Shown: positions 1 through 6,968 of the stretch, piece by piece
Position numbering within the stretch: position 1 is the first letter of the stretch
Layout: each line of letters opens with the position of its first letter
Assembly (NCBI GenBank): GCA_038257155.1
Contig: JBBSJP010000086.1
Span: 1-7,415, forward strand
DNA from: JANJTY01 sp038257155
GTDB taxonomy: Bacteria; Pseudomonadota; Gammaproteobacteria; Xanthomonadales; Xanthomonadaceae
DNA: 7,415 nucleotides
Reading direction: 5' to 3'
Translations under genes and position numbers: made by a program
The notes under the pieces: model-generated
What the model was told of the DNA's origin: nothing
Databases searched by the model: none
Seen by the model: the letters and a program-made list of their open reading frames with translations, nothing else

Positions 1-179
1 CCCCGCGCCGCCGCTACCAGGTGCTGCTGCACCACGCCGACAGCCCGCAGCTGCCGGGGGGCTATGCGGCCATGTTCGTGCTGTCGATGTTCCCCCCGCT
101 CTGGTTCCGTGCGGTCAACCCACGGGTGGAGGGCTTCCGGTCAGGCGCCGGCCGATCGGCTGCTGCCTCCCCCGCGTGA
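1..179 (+). CDS. alkB: Alkane 1-monooxygenase (AlkB family), C-terminal end only
   Basis: Partial gene whose 5' part lies outside the window. Read from base 3, the frame gives 58 residues ending in TGA at 177-179. The stretch RRYQVLLHHADSPQLP, then GGYAAMFVLSMFPPLWFR, matches the end of membrane non-haem di-iron alkane hydroxylases, where RRYQ.LR, a P-LP-GY motif and a P-LW-R motif follow the last histidine box. The family hydroxylates medium-chain n-alkanes at the terminal carbon in the inner membrane, with electrons from rubredoxin. The last 14 or so residues are an Ala/Ser/Gly-rich tail that I do not recognise as conserved. The histidine boxes are not in view, so activity cannot be judged. 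The gene converges on the T4SS operon and has no evident functional link to it. A related fatty-acid desaturase-superfamily enzyme is a less likely alternative. Confidence 0.82.
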   Translation, partial: PRRRYQVLLHHADSPQLPGGYAAMFVLSMFPPLWFRAVNPRVEGFRSGAGRSAAASPA

Positions 180-234
180 CCGGTCCCGGGCCACTTCTGC
201 GGCTGCACTCCAATCGGCTGCCCGGTCACGGGGG
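171..234. terminator. Inverted repeat between convergent alkB and T4SS operon ends; possible bidirectional terminator
   Basis: The arm at 171-183 (CCCGCGTGACCGG) and the arm at 222-234 (CCGGTCACGGGGG) are complementary at 12 of 13 positions. The stem can also be drawn with a one-base bulge at 174. The loop is 38 bases. The element contains the alkB stop codon and sits just past the stop of the DUF4189 gene, which is where a shared terminator for convergent genes would be. There is no T-run on either strand and the loop is long, so this is not a canonical Rho-independent terminator; it could merely be an RNA-stabilising structure. Confidence 0.3.
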
Positions 235-242
235 TGCTGCAC

Positions 243-744
243 TCAATCGACGAGCACCGGGTCCGAGCACGCCGAGTACACGACCTCGCAGCCGAGACCA
301 CCTTCACTCGCGCATGCCGCCATGCTCGATTCCGACGCCTTGTAGATGGTGAACGCCGTGCGCGTCACGAGCACATCGCCAGCCGCCAGCGGCCACGCAA
401 GTGCCACGCATCGGTCGCGATTAGGCAAGCGGCGTCCGGCACGCGCCACCCCCGTTGGCTTCGCAGGACTGGAGCACGTGGCGAATGGCCTCGGCTTCGG
501 ACAAGCGTTCCGTGATCACGCTGATATCGCCGGTCTTGGCGTCGACCGAAATTGCGCCCCATGTCGGCTTCAAGCGTCCTTGGCGCTGCTGTACCTCCCG
601 GCCGTAGCCTTGGTACAACGGTGAAGTCGGACTGTCCGGGGGGATGCACACCCCATTGACGGCAGGCATTCCCCCGCAGTCCTGTGCATTTGCGGGCGTA
701 CTAGACAGCATCCAGAGCACCGCAAGATGCCAACCGCGCTTCAT
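243..744 (-). pseudogene. Secreted DUF4189-family protein, interrupted by an apparent frameshift
   Basis: Starting at ATG 742-744, the first frame gives 107 residues: a short signal peptide ending ANA (predicted cut after residue 20), then a body with WGAISVD near residue 62 and a Cys-rich segment ending CRTPLA. It stops at TAA (421-423). The next frame continues the same domain at once with NRDRCVALAWP and ends CEVVYSACSDPVLVD before TGA at 243-245. Joined, the product is about 166 residues with the family's pattern: a WGAI start, paired GG-x-C blocks, a CVALAW block and a final Cys pair. DUF4189 proteins are small exported proteins of unknown biochemical role; similar genes sit in Xanthomonadaceae T4SS clusters as far as I recall. 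It follows virB6 by 22 bases with a weak AGG ribosome binding site, so it is probably the last gene of the operon. A sequencing error would give the same picture. Confidence 0.75.
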
Positions 745-766
745 CGAAGAGCCTGTCGTGCCGGGT

Positions 767-1924
767 TCACGATGGGGATCCTTCCCCTCTGGCCAGCCCC
801 ATGGCCCCCGGTGCACGGGGAGCGCTCGGGTAGCCGGGTCCCGCTCGCGAGCCCGCCTCATGGTCTGGGGGGTTGTCCTGCCGCTCTTTACCGGAACTTG
901 CCGCGCCTGAATATCCGGGGATACCGGGCGTGCGGCCGGCCGAATCCGCGCCAGTGCCGCGGCCCATTCCGCCAAATGCCGAGTAGGCAGTGAACTGTCC
1001 CAGCATGCCCTGGAAGAATGAAGCCGCCATGGGTGGCGCCATCACGATCAAGGTGGTCAGGATCAGCCCCATTCCGCCCTGCTGCAGGGCCATGCTGTTG
1101 ACGCCTTCGGGGTTGGCTCCGAGCATGCTGCCGGTCCAGAACGAGGCCGCGACAGCCAGGACCATGTCGAGAGCCAGCGCCACCATGACGCTCAGCACGG
1201 CCAGCGAAAACATCGTCCCGACGCCATAGAACAGCCATTTTCCGAAGAACGACTTGGTCTGCTCGAACATCAGGCTGAGGACGAAGATGGGGCCGAGACC
1301 GATGAACAGCGCCATCGCCACCTTGTTGAGCAGCAGCATGGAACCTGCAACGACGGCCGGCCCTGCGATCCCGACGCCGGTAAACCACAGTGCCCGCTCC
1401 TTGGCATCTTCCACGACGGGATCGCCGCCGCCCTCGAGCGCGTCGATGCTGGACATGGCCAGCTGCATGTATCCCAGGCTGCGGTCGATGCGCGCGAAAG
1501 CGCTGTCGTTGTTCCCGGTCACCACGCGGGTTATTTCAGTACTCAAGCCGTCGGTCAGGAACCCGTAGAGATCCGAGCCGCCAATCGCCATTCCGGTGGC
1601 AAGGCCAATGATCAGGATGGACCTGAGTGAGTTGGTGACCAGCGCCGTCATCGAGTCACGCGACTGCCCGGTCACGATGCGGTAGCCCTGGATCAGGATC
1701 CAGAGTGTCAACAGGGTGAGCACGACACTGCCTGCCCACGCCATCGATCGCCCCAGCAGGTTGACCCCGAACTCGTCGATCTCGTCGCGAAGGAAACCAT
1801 TGATCTCCTGGAAGAACACCAGGTTGGTGAGGTCCGCCGACTGGACGAGCGGCCGCAAGACCACGCGCCACTGCCCGACCAGCGACCCGATCGCGTCGAC
1901 TGCCCGCATGAGTTCGACGTCCAT
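767..1924 (-). CDS. virB6: T4SS inner-membrane channel protein VirB6 (TrbL/VirB6 family)
   Basis: A 385-residue polytopic protein of the inner-membrane complex, the part of the T4SS thought to form or support the substrate path across the cytoplasmic membrane. The N-terminal 60 residues are mostly soluble. Hydrophobic segments lie near residues 62-83, 101-116, 171-189, 192-210, 231-258 and 284-304. The central block ALFIGLGPIFVLSLMFEQT, followed by a Trp at about residue 220, is the family signature (a GP-F-----F--T stretch before a conserved Trp). The last 75 residues are Gly/Pro/Ser-rich and charged and look disordered. The ATG at 1922-1924 has AGGA about 7 bases upstream (CACCAGGACCAGGA precedes it). 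It lies 30 bases after virB5 and 22 bases before the DUF4189 gene. The family is confident from topology and motif; the exact number of membrane spans is not. Confidence 0.9.
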   Translation of the reverse strand: MDVELMRAVDAIGSLVGQWRVVLRPLVQSADLTNLVFFQEINGFLRDEIDEFGVNLLGRSMAWAGSVVLTLLTLWILIQGYRIVTGQSRDSMTALVTNSLRSILIIGLATGMAIGGSDLYGFLTDGLSTEITRVVTGNNDSAFARIDRSLGYMQLAMSSIDALEGGGDPVVEDAKERALWFTGVGIAGPAVVAGSMLLLNKVAMALFIGLGPIFVLSLMFEQTKSFFGKWLFYGVGTMFSLAVLSVMVALALDMVLAVAASFWTGSMLGANPEGVNSMALQQGGMGLILTTLIVMAPPMAASFFQGMLGQFTAYSAFGGMGRGTGADSAGRTPGIPGYSGAASSGKERQDNPPDHEAGSRAGPGYPSAPRAPGAMGLARGEGSPS

Positions 1925-1954
1925 TCCTGGTCCTGGTGCGCCGCGACTACCGGG

Positions 1955-2743
1955 TCAGCGATCCCGCCGACGGGCCAGCTTCAGCGCACCCTTGAGGGAC
2001 GCACCCTGCACCACCGCACCGAGGCCGTCCTGTCCTGTCCCATGCAGGGCCCGCTGGGCGAGGCGCTGCTGATCCTGCCCCAGTGAGACCAGCAGCCCGT
2101 CGTATGCCACCAGTACCGACTCGGAATACTGCATGTCCATCGTCGCGCGCGCGCCAAACTGGGAAAGCTCTGCCTTCACCGACTCGAGCTTCCCCTGCGA
2201 GCTTCCGATGGACTGGCCGCGGGCCGCGATCGCCTTCAACTCCCGATCGCGCTCCTGGATGTTGTTGATCATGCGCACCTGCTCGTTGTAGCGTGCGTTG
2301 CCGGCCATGACGATCCGCTGGCAGATCCCGTATTGCTGCACCTTGATATCACCATTCATGTCAGGGGCCAGGCGAGCCCAGAGTGCAGCGAGCCCCAGCA
2401 CGTTTCCACCGCCGCCTCGTGGAGCGCGACACTGATCGGCCATGCCGTAGTCGAGCGCCCGCTCTTCGAAATCCATGGTCATTGTCATTGATCGATCCAG
2501 CAGCTTGCTGGCCGACACCAGCTGCTGCTGGTAGTGGTTGAGCTGATCACGCCACTGCTGGATCTGCTTCAGATCCTGCTTGTGGGTGTTGATCCAGCCG
2601 AGCACCGTCTTGATCGTGTGCGGCGGGTCGTTCACCAGCGCTTGCGCCCGGGCGGGGCCTGCCGCCACAACCCCTGCCAGGATCAGCCCTGCAAGCGGGA
2701 GCCAACCGCGCTGGCTTGGTGCAGCAGTACTTTTATCGTCCAT
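1955..2743 (-). CDS. virB5: T4SS minor pilin VirB5 (VirB5/TrbJ family)
   Basis: A 262-residue periplasmic protein that would decorate the pilus tip and help adhesion to target cells. It begins with a Sec signal peptide: charged start, hydrophobic LPLAGLILAGVVAAG, and a PARA-Q cleavage site after residue 33. The mature N-terminus, VNDPPHTIKTVLGW, followed by a Gln-rich helix (about residues 44-80), matches the VirB5/TrbJ pattern of a DP motif leading into coiled coils. A second long helical stretch covers about residues 150-230. Two Cys residues may form a disulphide. Two in-frame ATGs lie at 2747-2749 and 2741-2743. GGAG at 2753-2756 is 9 bases from the second but only 3 from the first, so the second was chosen. 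It lies 55 bases after virB4. VirB5 proteins diverge quickly, so the call leans partly on position between virB4 and virB6. Confidence 0.82.
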   Translation of the reverse strand: MDDKSTAAPSQRGWLPLAGLILAGVVAAGPARAQALVNDPPHTIKTVLGWINTHKQDLKQIQQWRDQLNHYQQQLVSASKLLDRSMTMTMDFEERALDYGMADQCRAPRGGGGNVLGLAALWARLAPDMNGDIKVQQYGICQRIVMAGNARYNEQVRMINNIQERDRELKAIAARGQSIGSSQGKLESVKAELSQFGARATMDMQYSESVLVAYDGLLVSLGQDQQRLAQRALHGTGQDGLGAVVQGASLKGALKLARRRDR

Positions 2744-2752
2744 GATCATTTG

Positions 2753-2756
2753 CTCC
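2753..2756 (-). promoter_or_regulatory. Ribosome binding site that sets the virB5 start
   Basis: GGAG on the minus strand. It stands 9 bases from the ATG at 2741-2743 and only 3 bases from the ATG two codons upstream, which favours the shorter virB5 product. Confidence 0.5.
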
Positions 2757-2798
2757 GTGCTTTGGTGACTCAGGGGGCGGTCTTGCGGGCGCGTCCCG

Positions 2799-5282
2799 CT
2801 ATCTACTGCGCGCGTCGTCCGCAGGACAGGTTTCAGGGAATTGCGTCGTGGCTCGGGAAGAGAAGGGCTTGCCCGACCCTTTCCGCATGGAATAGAACTG
2901 GTCCAGCCAGCTCTGAGGTTCAAGTTCGTGGACTTCTACTCCCTCGCCCCTGGCCTTCAACTCGAGCACCTCATGCATCACCTCGATGTTGTCGGTCGAT
3001 GCAGAGATCACCGACAACGCATCGTCCATGCCCCGCAGATTGAGCTGGCACACGGCCGCCGCGTGCCCTTGCTTGACCAGGAAGCATCGTGAGCGCTCAT
3101 CGAGCTTGACCACCACCTGGTATTCGGCTTCGGTGAGCTTGAGGCCGTTGATGTAGTCATCGCGGCTGGCGTTCGGATTGGGCAGAAGGATCATCGTCGC
3201 GGTCTGCTCGATGAGCGCGGCGGCGATTTCGCTGGAAAGTGCGTCTTCTGGGCTCTGCGTAGCGAAGATGCCGAGACCGTTCTGCTTGCGGATGGTCTTC
3301 TGCTTGTTCTTGGCGAACTCCATCAGTCCGCCCTTGCCTTCCAGGATCTTCCAGAACTCGTCCATCACGTAGATCAGCCGCCTGCCGTCGATAAGGCCTT
3401 CAAGCCGGTGCAACAGGTAATTGATGACCGGTACGCGGACCTCCGGGCTGTCGATGATGCTAGTGTAGTCGAAGCCGATGATGGTCGCCCTGTGCAGGTC
3501 GATCGTATCTACCGGATTGTCGAACACCCAGCCAAGCGCATTGCCGGCAGTCCACCGGCGCATCCTCGCGAACAGCCCGTCGTCGCCCATGTTGGGAAGG
3601 CTCTTCTGGAAATTTGTCATGTTGCGCAGGTGGAGCGGCGTGTCGAGAATATTCCCGACCGCCCTGTAAATGTCCTCCTCATCCCGCGATGTGTAGTTGG
3701 TCTTTCCAGCCAGCACCTTCACCAGATCGACAAGGAACTGGAGGTTTGCTTCCGTTCGTTCACACTGCAACGGATTGAAACCCGTTGGTTGCCCGCTCTC
3801 GAGCGAGAGATACTTGCCCCCGCATGCGCGGACGAAGATCTCCGCCCCACGGTCCTTGTCGAAGAAGAATATCGTCGGGCAAGGGTCGAGCTTCTGCGCC
3901 TGGCTCAGGAGAAAGTTGACCAGCGCGGTCTTGCCCGTGCCTGATTTGCCGATCACCATGGTGTTGCCGATTGCCTTCTCCCCGAACGAGTGCTCCGCTG
4001 GATGCGTTGCATGGAAGTTGAAGTAGTAAGGCTGCCCGTTGGTGGTCTGCAGGGTGGTCACGCAGTCGCCCCACGGATTGTTGCGTCGCTTGCCGGAAGC
4101 AAAGTTGTGCAGGGGGGAAAGCCCCAGGAAGTTCAGCGAGCTCACATTGGCGAGGCGGGTCCGGTGCTTCCAGTTTCCGGGAAGTTGCGAGTAGTACGAG
4201 GAGGCTACGGCGAGGTCCTCCTTCACCGAGACGAACCCAGCATTGGAAAGTTCGGCCCGCGCGCTCGCAACGTGGCTGGAGAGCAGCTCCTGCGACTCCG
4301 CATAAAGACTCATCGTGAAGTGGTACTCACCGAGCACGAAGCTGCCCGAGGCGAGCTGGTCCATGGCCTGATCGAGCTCCACGATCTGGCTCACCGCCTT
4401 GTCGCCAGAAGAGATCATCATTCCCTTGGTCCTGTCCAGGACCTTCAGCGCATCCTGCCTTCCCATCGGGCTGAAGGAGTGGGTAATGACGTACTCGAAG
4501 TCGAGGTACTTCAAGCCGTTCAGTATTCCCGGGTAGGTCGCGTCGCTGAACTCCTTGATGTTCAGCATGGCACCGAAGTGGCTGCGCCCGTCAGGAGCGC
4601 TGACGATGTAGTCGCCGGTCCTGGAAGAGAACATGTGGCGGCTTACGGGGAGGTAGCCGTAGATTGGCGCTCGCAACACCGGCACCGGCTCGTCGATCCG
4701 GTTGAGGAGGTAGCCGAACAGTTCGAGGGTCTCGGAGAACACGAGTCCCTCGCGCCCCTCGTACATTCCCAGGCGATAGGGTGAGTAGTCCTTCAACACC
4801 GCCTCTGCGTTGGCTGCGAGCTCTTCCAGCTTTGCCACGGCCTGCTCCTGCTCCGACTGCAGCCGTGCGCGATCGGCGGATTTCTCCATCATCCGCTTGC
4901 CCTCCACCACCGGCCTGTAGATCATCGTGAGGTAGAGTTCGTTCTGCATGCTCTTCTGCGACGCCAGGCCCGCGAAGTAGGCGTCTGAAAGCGACTGGTT
5001 GAAGTGTCCCCTGAACCGGCTCGCATCCTTGATGGTGCGGACGCGGCGAACGTCGTGAACCCAGAAGGCCACGTTCACGAAATCGGGTGCGCGCAGGGTC
5101 TGCAGCATCCGGTTGAACGCGTTGTGCCGGTGCTCGATCTCCCATTGCTCGCGGCCAACGAAGGGCAGCCCGCCGAGGTGCCACACCAGAAGGTAATCGC
5201 CGCCCCTGGTCTTGATGACCGTCGACGACACGTGGGTCGACAGCGGGATGAACTCGGCAATGGAGGGATCGGGGGTAAACAT
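2799..5282 (-). CDS. virB4: T4SS ATPase VirB4 (VirB4/TrbE/CagE family)
   Basis: An 827-residue cytoplasmic ATPase at the inner membrane that powers pilin extraction and substrate export; the length is normal for VirB4. The N-terminal half (to about residue 430) is the CagE/TrbE/VirB4 domain, starting PSIAEFIPLSTHVS and including LPFVGRE and TLRAPDFVN. The ATPase half has Walker A GKSGTGKT (residues 445-452, catalytic Lys451), Walker B LIYVMDEFWK (Asp641, Glu642) and a Gln-containing motif ATQSPEDAL (Gln676). All key residues are present, so it should be active. The final 25 residues look disordered. The start is ATG 5280-5282, but its best ribosome site, AGGA, is about 13 bases away. The frame is open upstream through 15 codons back to the virB3 stop, so a non-ATG start nearer that stop cannot be excluded. 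It shares its operon with virB3 (45 bases before) and virB5. Confidence 0.96.
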   Translation of the reverse strand: MFTPDPSIAEFIPLSTHVSSTVIKTRGGDYLLVWHLGGLPFVGREQWEIEHRHNAFNRMLQTLRAPDFVNVAFWVHDVRRVRTIKDASRFRGHFNQSLSDAYFAGLASQKSMQNELYLTMIYRPVVEGKRMMEKSADRARLQSEQEQAVAKLEELAANAEAVLKDYSPYRLGMYEGREGLVFSETLELFGYLLNRIDEPVPVLRAPIYGYLPVSRHMFSSRTGDYIVSAPDGRSHFGAMLNIKEFSDATYPGILNGLKYLDFEYVITHSFSPMGRQDALKVLDRTKGMMISSGDKAVSQIVELDQAMDQLASGSFVLGEYHFTMSLYAESQELLSSHVASARAELSNAGFVSVKEDLAVASSYYSQLPGNWKHRTRLANVSSLNFLGLSPLHNFASGKRRNNPWGDCVTTLQTTNGQPYYFNFHATHPAEHSFGEKAIGNTMVIGKSGTGKTALVNFLLSQAQKLDPCPTIFFFDKDRGAEIFVRACGGKYLSLESGQPTGFNPLQCERTEANLQFLVDLVKVLAGKTNYTSRDEEDIYRAVGNILDTPLHLRNMTNFQKSLPNMGDDGLFARMRRWTAGNALGWVFDNPVDTIDLHRATIIGFDYTSIIDSPEVRVPVINYLLHRLEGLIDGRRLIYVMDEFWKILEGKGGLMEFAKNKQKTIRKQNGLGIFATQSPEDALSSEIAAALIEQTATMILLPNPNASRDDYINGLKLTEAEYQVVVKLDERSRCFLVKQGHAAAVCQLNLRGMDDALSVISASTDNIEVMHEVLELKARGEGVEVHELEPQSWLDQFYSMRKGSGKPFSSRATTQFPETCPADDARSR

Positions 5283-5327
5283 CAGCGAGTTGACGTCCTG
5301 TCTGGAGATCCGCGTCGAAATGAAAAG

Positions 5328-5633
5328 TCAGTTTCCATCTGGCCGCCGACGCAGGTCGCCCGGCGAGAAGACCCACATGCCCGCGTGGTGCTCCAGGTTG
5401 CGAACCTTGAACTTGAACTGCAGGCGCAACCCAAGCAGCCGGAAGATCATCTCGTCCCGCCGGGCCATCTGCCGCATCACGAACAGCATCAGCGGCAGCA
5501 GTACCAGGCAAAACATGTTGATGTAAAAGGTCAAAAGGATGCAGCTGCCCGTCGCGATGAAGAAGGGCATGTAGGGCACGCCCAGGAACATCGCGGGCCG
5601 CGTGCAGCCGCGGAAAACCACGTCCTTATGCAC
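5328..5633 (-). CDS. virB3: T4SS inner-membrane protein VirB3
   Basis: A 101-residue membrane protein that works with VirB4 in pilus assembly. It opens with the family signature KDVVFRGCTRPAMFLGVPY, has a hydrophobic hairpin at about residues 15-53 (PFFIATGSCILLTFYINMF, then LVLLPLMLFVM), then a basic amphipathic part with RRDEMIF. The tail is cytoplasmic and polar. The start is GTG at 5631-5633, overlapping the last 8 bases of virB2, with AAGG at 5640-5643 placed 6 bases upstream; translational coupling with virB2 is likely. The stop is TGA followed by C, and the next 15 codons to the virB4 ATG stay in the same frame. Confidence 0.93.
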   Translation of the reverse strand: MHKDVVFRGCTRPAMFLGVPYMPFFIATGSCILLTFYINMFCLVLLPLMLFVMRQMARRDEMIFRLLGLRLQFKFKVRNLEHHAGMWVFSPGDLRRRPDGN

Positions 5634-6024
5634 CGAGCACCTTCAGCGACTGCACCACGACCGAGGCCATGCCGCCGGCGCCGCCGCCCGCCTCGTTTCC
5701 CAGCAACATGCGTGCGATCTGGGCCGCCGCGCCGATCAGGAAACCTCCGATCAGGATTGGCGCAACGTCGCTGATGCGCTTGTGGGCGAAGGCGATCTGG
5801 TAGCCGGCAAAGATCACCGCGATCGTCACCACAGCGATCGAAGCGATGGTGAGCAGGCCATTGATGTTCTCGAAGAACGTGGAGACCTTGGTGTCGGCGC
5901 CGCCGAAGTCCTGCGCCAGGAGCGCCAGTGGCGCTGCCGCGAGTGTTGCCACGAGGGTGGCCGCGCTCGAGAAGCCAAATCGGCGGCGTCTGGAGGCGAT
6001 TGAGGTAGCAGTGTTGCTGTCCAT
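5626..6024 (-). CDS. virB2: T4SS major pilin VirB2 (TrbC/VirB2 family)
   Basis: A 132-residue prepilin. A long signal sequence with a basic RRRR patch (residues 12-15) and a hydrophobic core leads to a probable signal peptidase site near LLA-Q (after residue 37). The mature pilin has two membrane helices, about residues 56-78 (LLTIASIAVVTIAVIFAGY) and 89-107 (PILIGGFLIGAAAQIARML), joined by the short basic turn AHKRISDV, as in the two-helix VirB2 fold. The C-terminus carries a Gly-rich stretch GGGAGG and then a short hydrophobic end, an extension beyond the minimal pilin. The ATG at 6022-6024 is preceded by a perfect AAGGAG (6032-6037) with 7-base spacing, the strongest translation signal of the operon, which suits an abundant subunit. 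The end overlaps virB3. Confidence 0.92.
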   Translation of the reverse strand: MDSNTATSIASRRRRFGFSSAATLVATLAAAPLALLAQDFGGADTKVSTFFENINGLLTIASIAVVTIAVIFAGYQIAFAHKRISDVAPILIGGFLIGAAAQIARMLLGNEAGGGAGGMASVVVQSLKVLGA

Positions 6025-6031
6025 GGTGAGA

Positions 6032-6037
6032 CTCCTT
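6032..6037 (-). promoter_or_regulatory. Strong Shine-Dalgarno for virB2
   Basis: AAGGAG on the minus strand, 7 bases before the virB2 ATG. It confirms the start and suggests high translation of the pilin. Confidence 0.75.
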
Positions 6038-6092
6038 GTTGGGTATCGATCCTTGACCCGGTGATCGGCAGCACGCTCCTCACCGGAATGTT

Positions 6093-6842
6093 TCAGAACA
6101 CAAAAGCGCGGTCCGGGCGCGCTGGCGTGGTGGCGTCTGCGAGCGGCGGACTCGCGGAAGTCGAAGCGTGCGGTGGCAAGGCGGTCTCGGCCGCACCGCC
6201 TGCTGCGGCAAGCCCGACTACGGGCAATCCGCTGTTTTCCCGGCTTTTCCCTGCACCTCGAGGGACGCGGTAGACGCCCTCCTCTTGCCCGTCGTGCGCC
6301 TCCATCACGGCCGGGCGTCTCCGATGAGCCGGACCGCTGTCATCCACACGCTTCGGGCCGGCGATCGCGATGGCGATGGCGTTGATTTCAGTTGCCGACG
6401 CCGGCGGAGCACCCTGCATGGACGCCATGACCTTCTGCACGTAACCGTGGCGGAAACCGGTGACGAAGTTCCCCGAGTAGTAGCAGCTGAGTGACTTGCC
6501 CCAGTCTCCGCCGGCGCGGCCGTGGCACTCGGCCAGGATGCGTGCGCCTGCCTTCAGGTTCGGGCAGGCCTGGAACGCACTCTCGTACGACAGGAGACCG
6601 TACTTCTTCAGGTTGTGGCGATTGACCTGCGCCAGGCCAAGGGAGAAGTTGTAGCCCTTGGCTTCGAGGTCGCGCGCGGTGGCGATCGCTTCGGAGGCGT
6701 TGCGTGGCTGACGCACGAGCCTTCCACCGACCACGCCTATGGCGTACGGGTTGAACGCCGACTCGACGCGCACGACGTGGTGCATTACTTCATTGGGGAC
6801 GGCCAGATCTTGGCAGCCCATCAGCTCCATGCCAGGCAACAC
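6093..6842 (-). CDS. virB1: T4SS lytic transglycosylase VirB1
   Basis: A 249-residue enzyme that cleaves peptidoglycan to let the T4SS cross the wall. The SLT/lysozyme-like fold is clear: catalytic Glu27 in VESAFNPYAIG, then GGRLVRQPRN, YNFSLGLAQVN (residues 64-74), CPNLKAGARILAEC and LSCYYSGNFVTG, ending near residue 145. The remaining 100 residues are a low-complexity Ala/Gly/Pro/Arg tail ending RAFVF. The start chosen is GTG 6840-6842, giving MLPGMEL, because AAGGAG at 6850-6855 lies 7 bases before it; an upstream in-frame GTG at 6858-6860 would put that site inside the gene. No signal peptide is visible from either start, and a stop at 6885-6887 closes the frame upstream. It is the first gene of the operon, 68 bases before virB2. 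Confidence 0.92.
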   Translation of the reverse strand: MLPGMELMGCQDLAVPNEVMHHVVRVESAFNPYAIGVVGGRLVRQPRNASEAIATARDLEAKGYNFSLGLAQVNRHNLKKYGLLSYESAFQACPNLKAGARILAECHGRAGGDWGKSLSCYYSGNFVTGFRHGYVQKVMASMQGAPPASATEINAIAIAIAGPKRVDDSGPAHRRRPAVMEAHDGQEEGVYRVPRGAGKSRENSGLPVVGLAAAGGAAETALPPHASTSASPPLADATTPARPDRAFVF

Positions 6843-6849
6843 GCGCACT

Positions 6850-6855
6850 CTCCTT
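6850..6855 (-). promoter_or_regulatory. Shine-Dalgarno that sets the virB1 start
   Basis: AAGGAG on the minus strand, 7 bases before GTG 6840-6842. It argues for a GTG start giving MLPGMEL rather than the in-frame GTG at 6858-6860. Confidence 0.6.
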
Positions 6856-6939
6856 TGCACAACTTCCTGTTCGATGATGCGGCCTCATGGCACCGGCAAG
6901 ACCTTGGCCTTGCGCTTCATCGATTCATCCGTGGTGCGG

Positions 6940-6968
6940 ATACTTGGGCACGGTCGGGATGTTGTCAA
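6940..6968 (-). promoter_or_regulatory. Candidate sigma-70-type promoter for the virB operon
   Basis: On the minus strand a perfect -35 box TTGACA (6963-6968) is followed after 17 bases by AAGTAT (6940-6945), which matches TATAAT at only 3 of 6 positions. TATCCG, three bases further on, is an equally weak -10. It would start RNA near 6933 and leave a leader of about 90 bases before virB1. The exact -35 in GC-rich DNA and its location support the call; the weak -10 argues caution. Confidence 0.35.

Noticed and set aside
745..975. Longer start for the DUF4189 gene, adding 77 residues.
   Set aside because: It overlaps virB6 almost entirely and would place the signal peptide internally.
2744..2923. 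Longer virB5 start giving 60 extra residues.
   Set aside because: It would overlap virB4 by over 100 bases and bury the signal peptide; the ribosome site supports the start at 2743.
3990..4784. Plus-strand open frame of 264 codons opposite virB4.
   Set aside because: It is antisense to the conserved VirB4 domain, has His/Arg/Val-rich shadow composition and no recognisable motif.
4591..5511. Minus-strand open frame of 306 codons overlapping virB4 in another frame.
   Set aside because: VirB4 motifs are in the other frame; this one is Arg/Pro/Ala-rich with no motif.
5004..5774. Plus-strand open frame of 256 codons across virB4, virB3 and virB2.
   Set aside because: It lies opposite three recognised T4SS genes and shows no family features; a GC-rich shadow frame.
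6885..6920. 11-codon leader peptide frame upstream of virB1.
   Set aside because: The ribosome site is weak, there is no attenuator-like hairpin pair or repeated regulatory codon, and the length is expected by chance.
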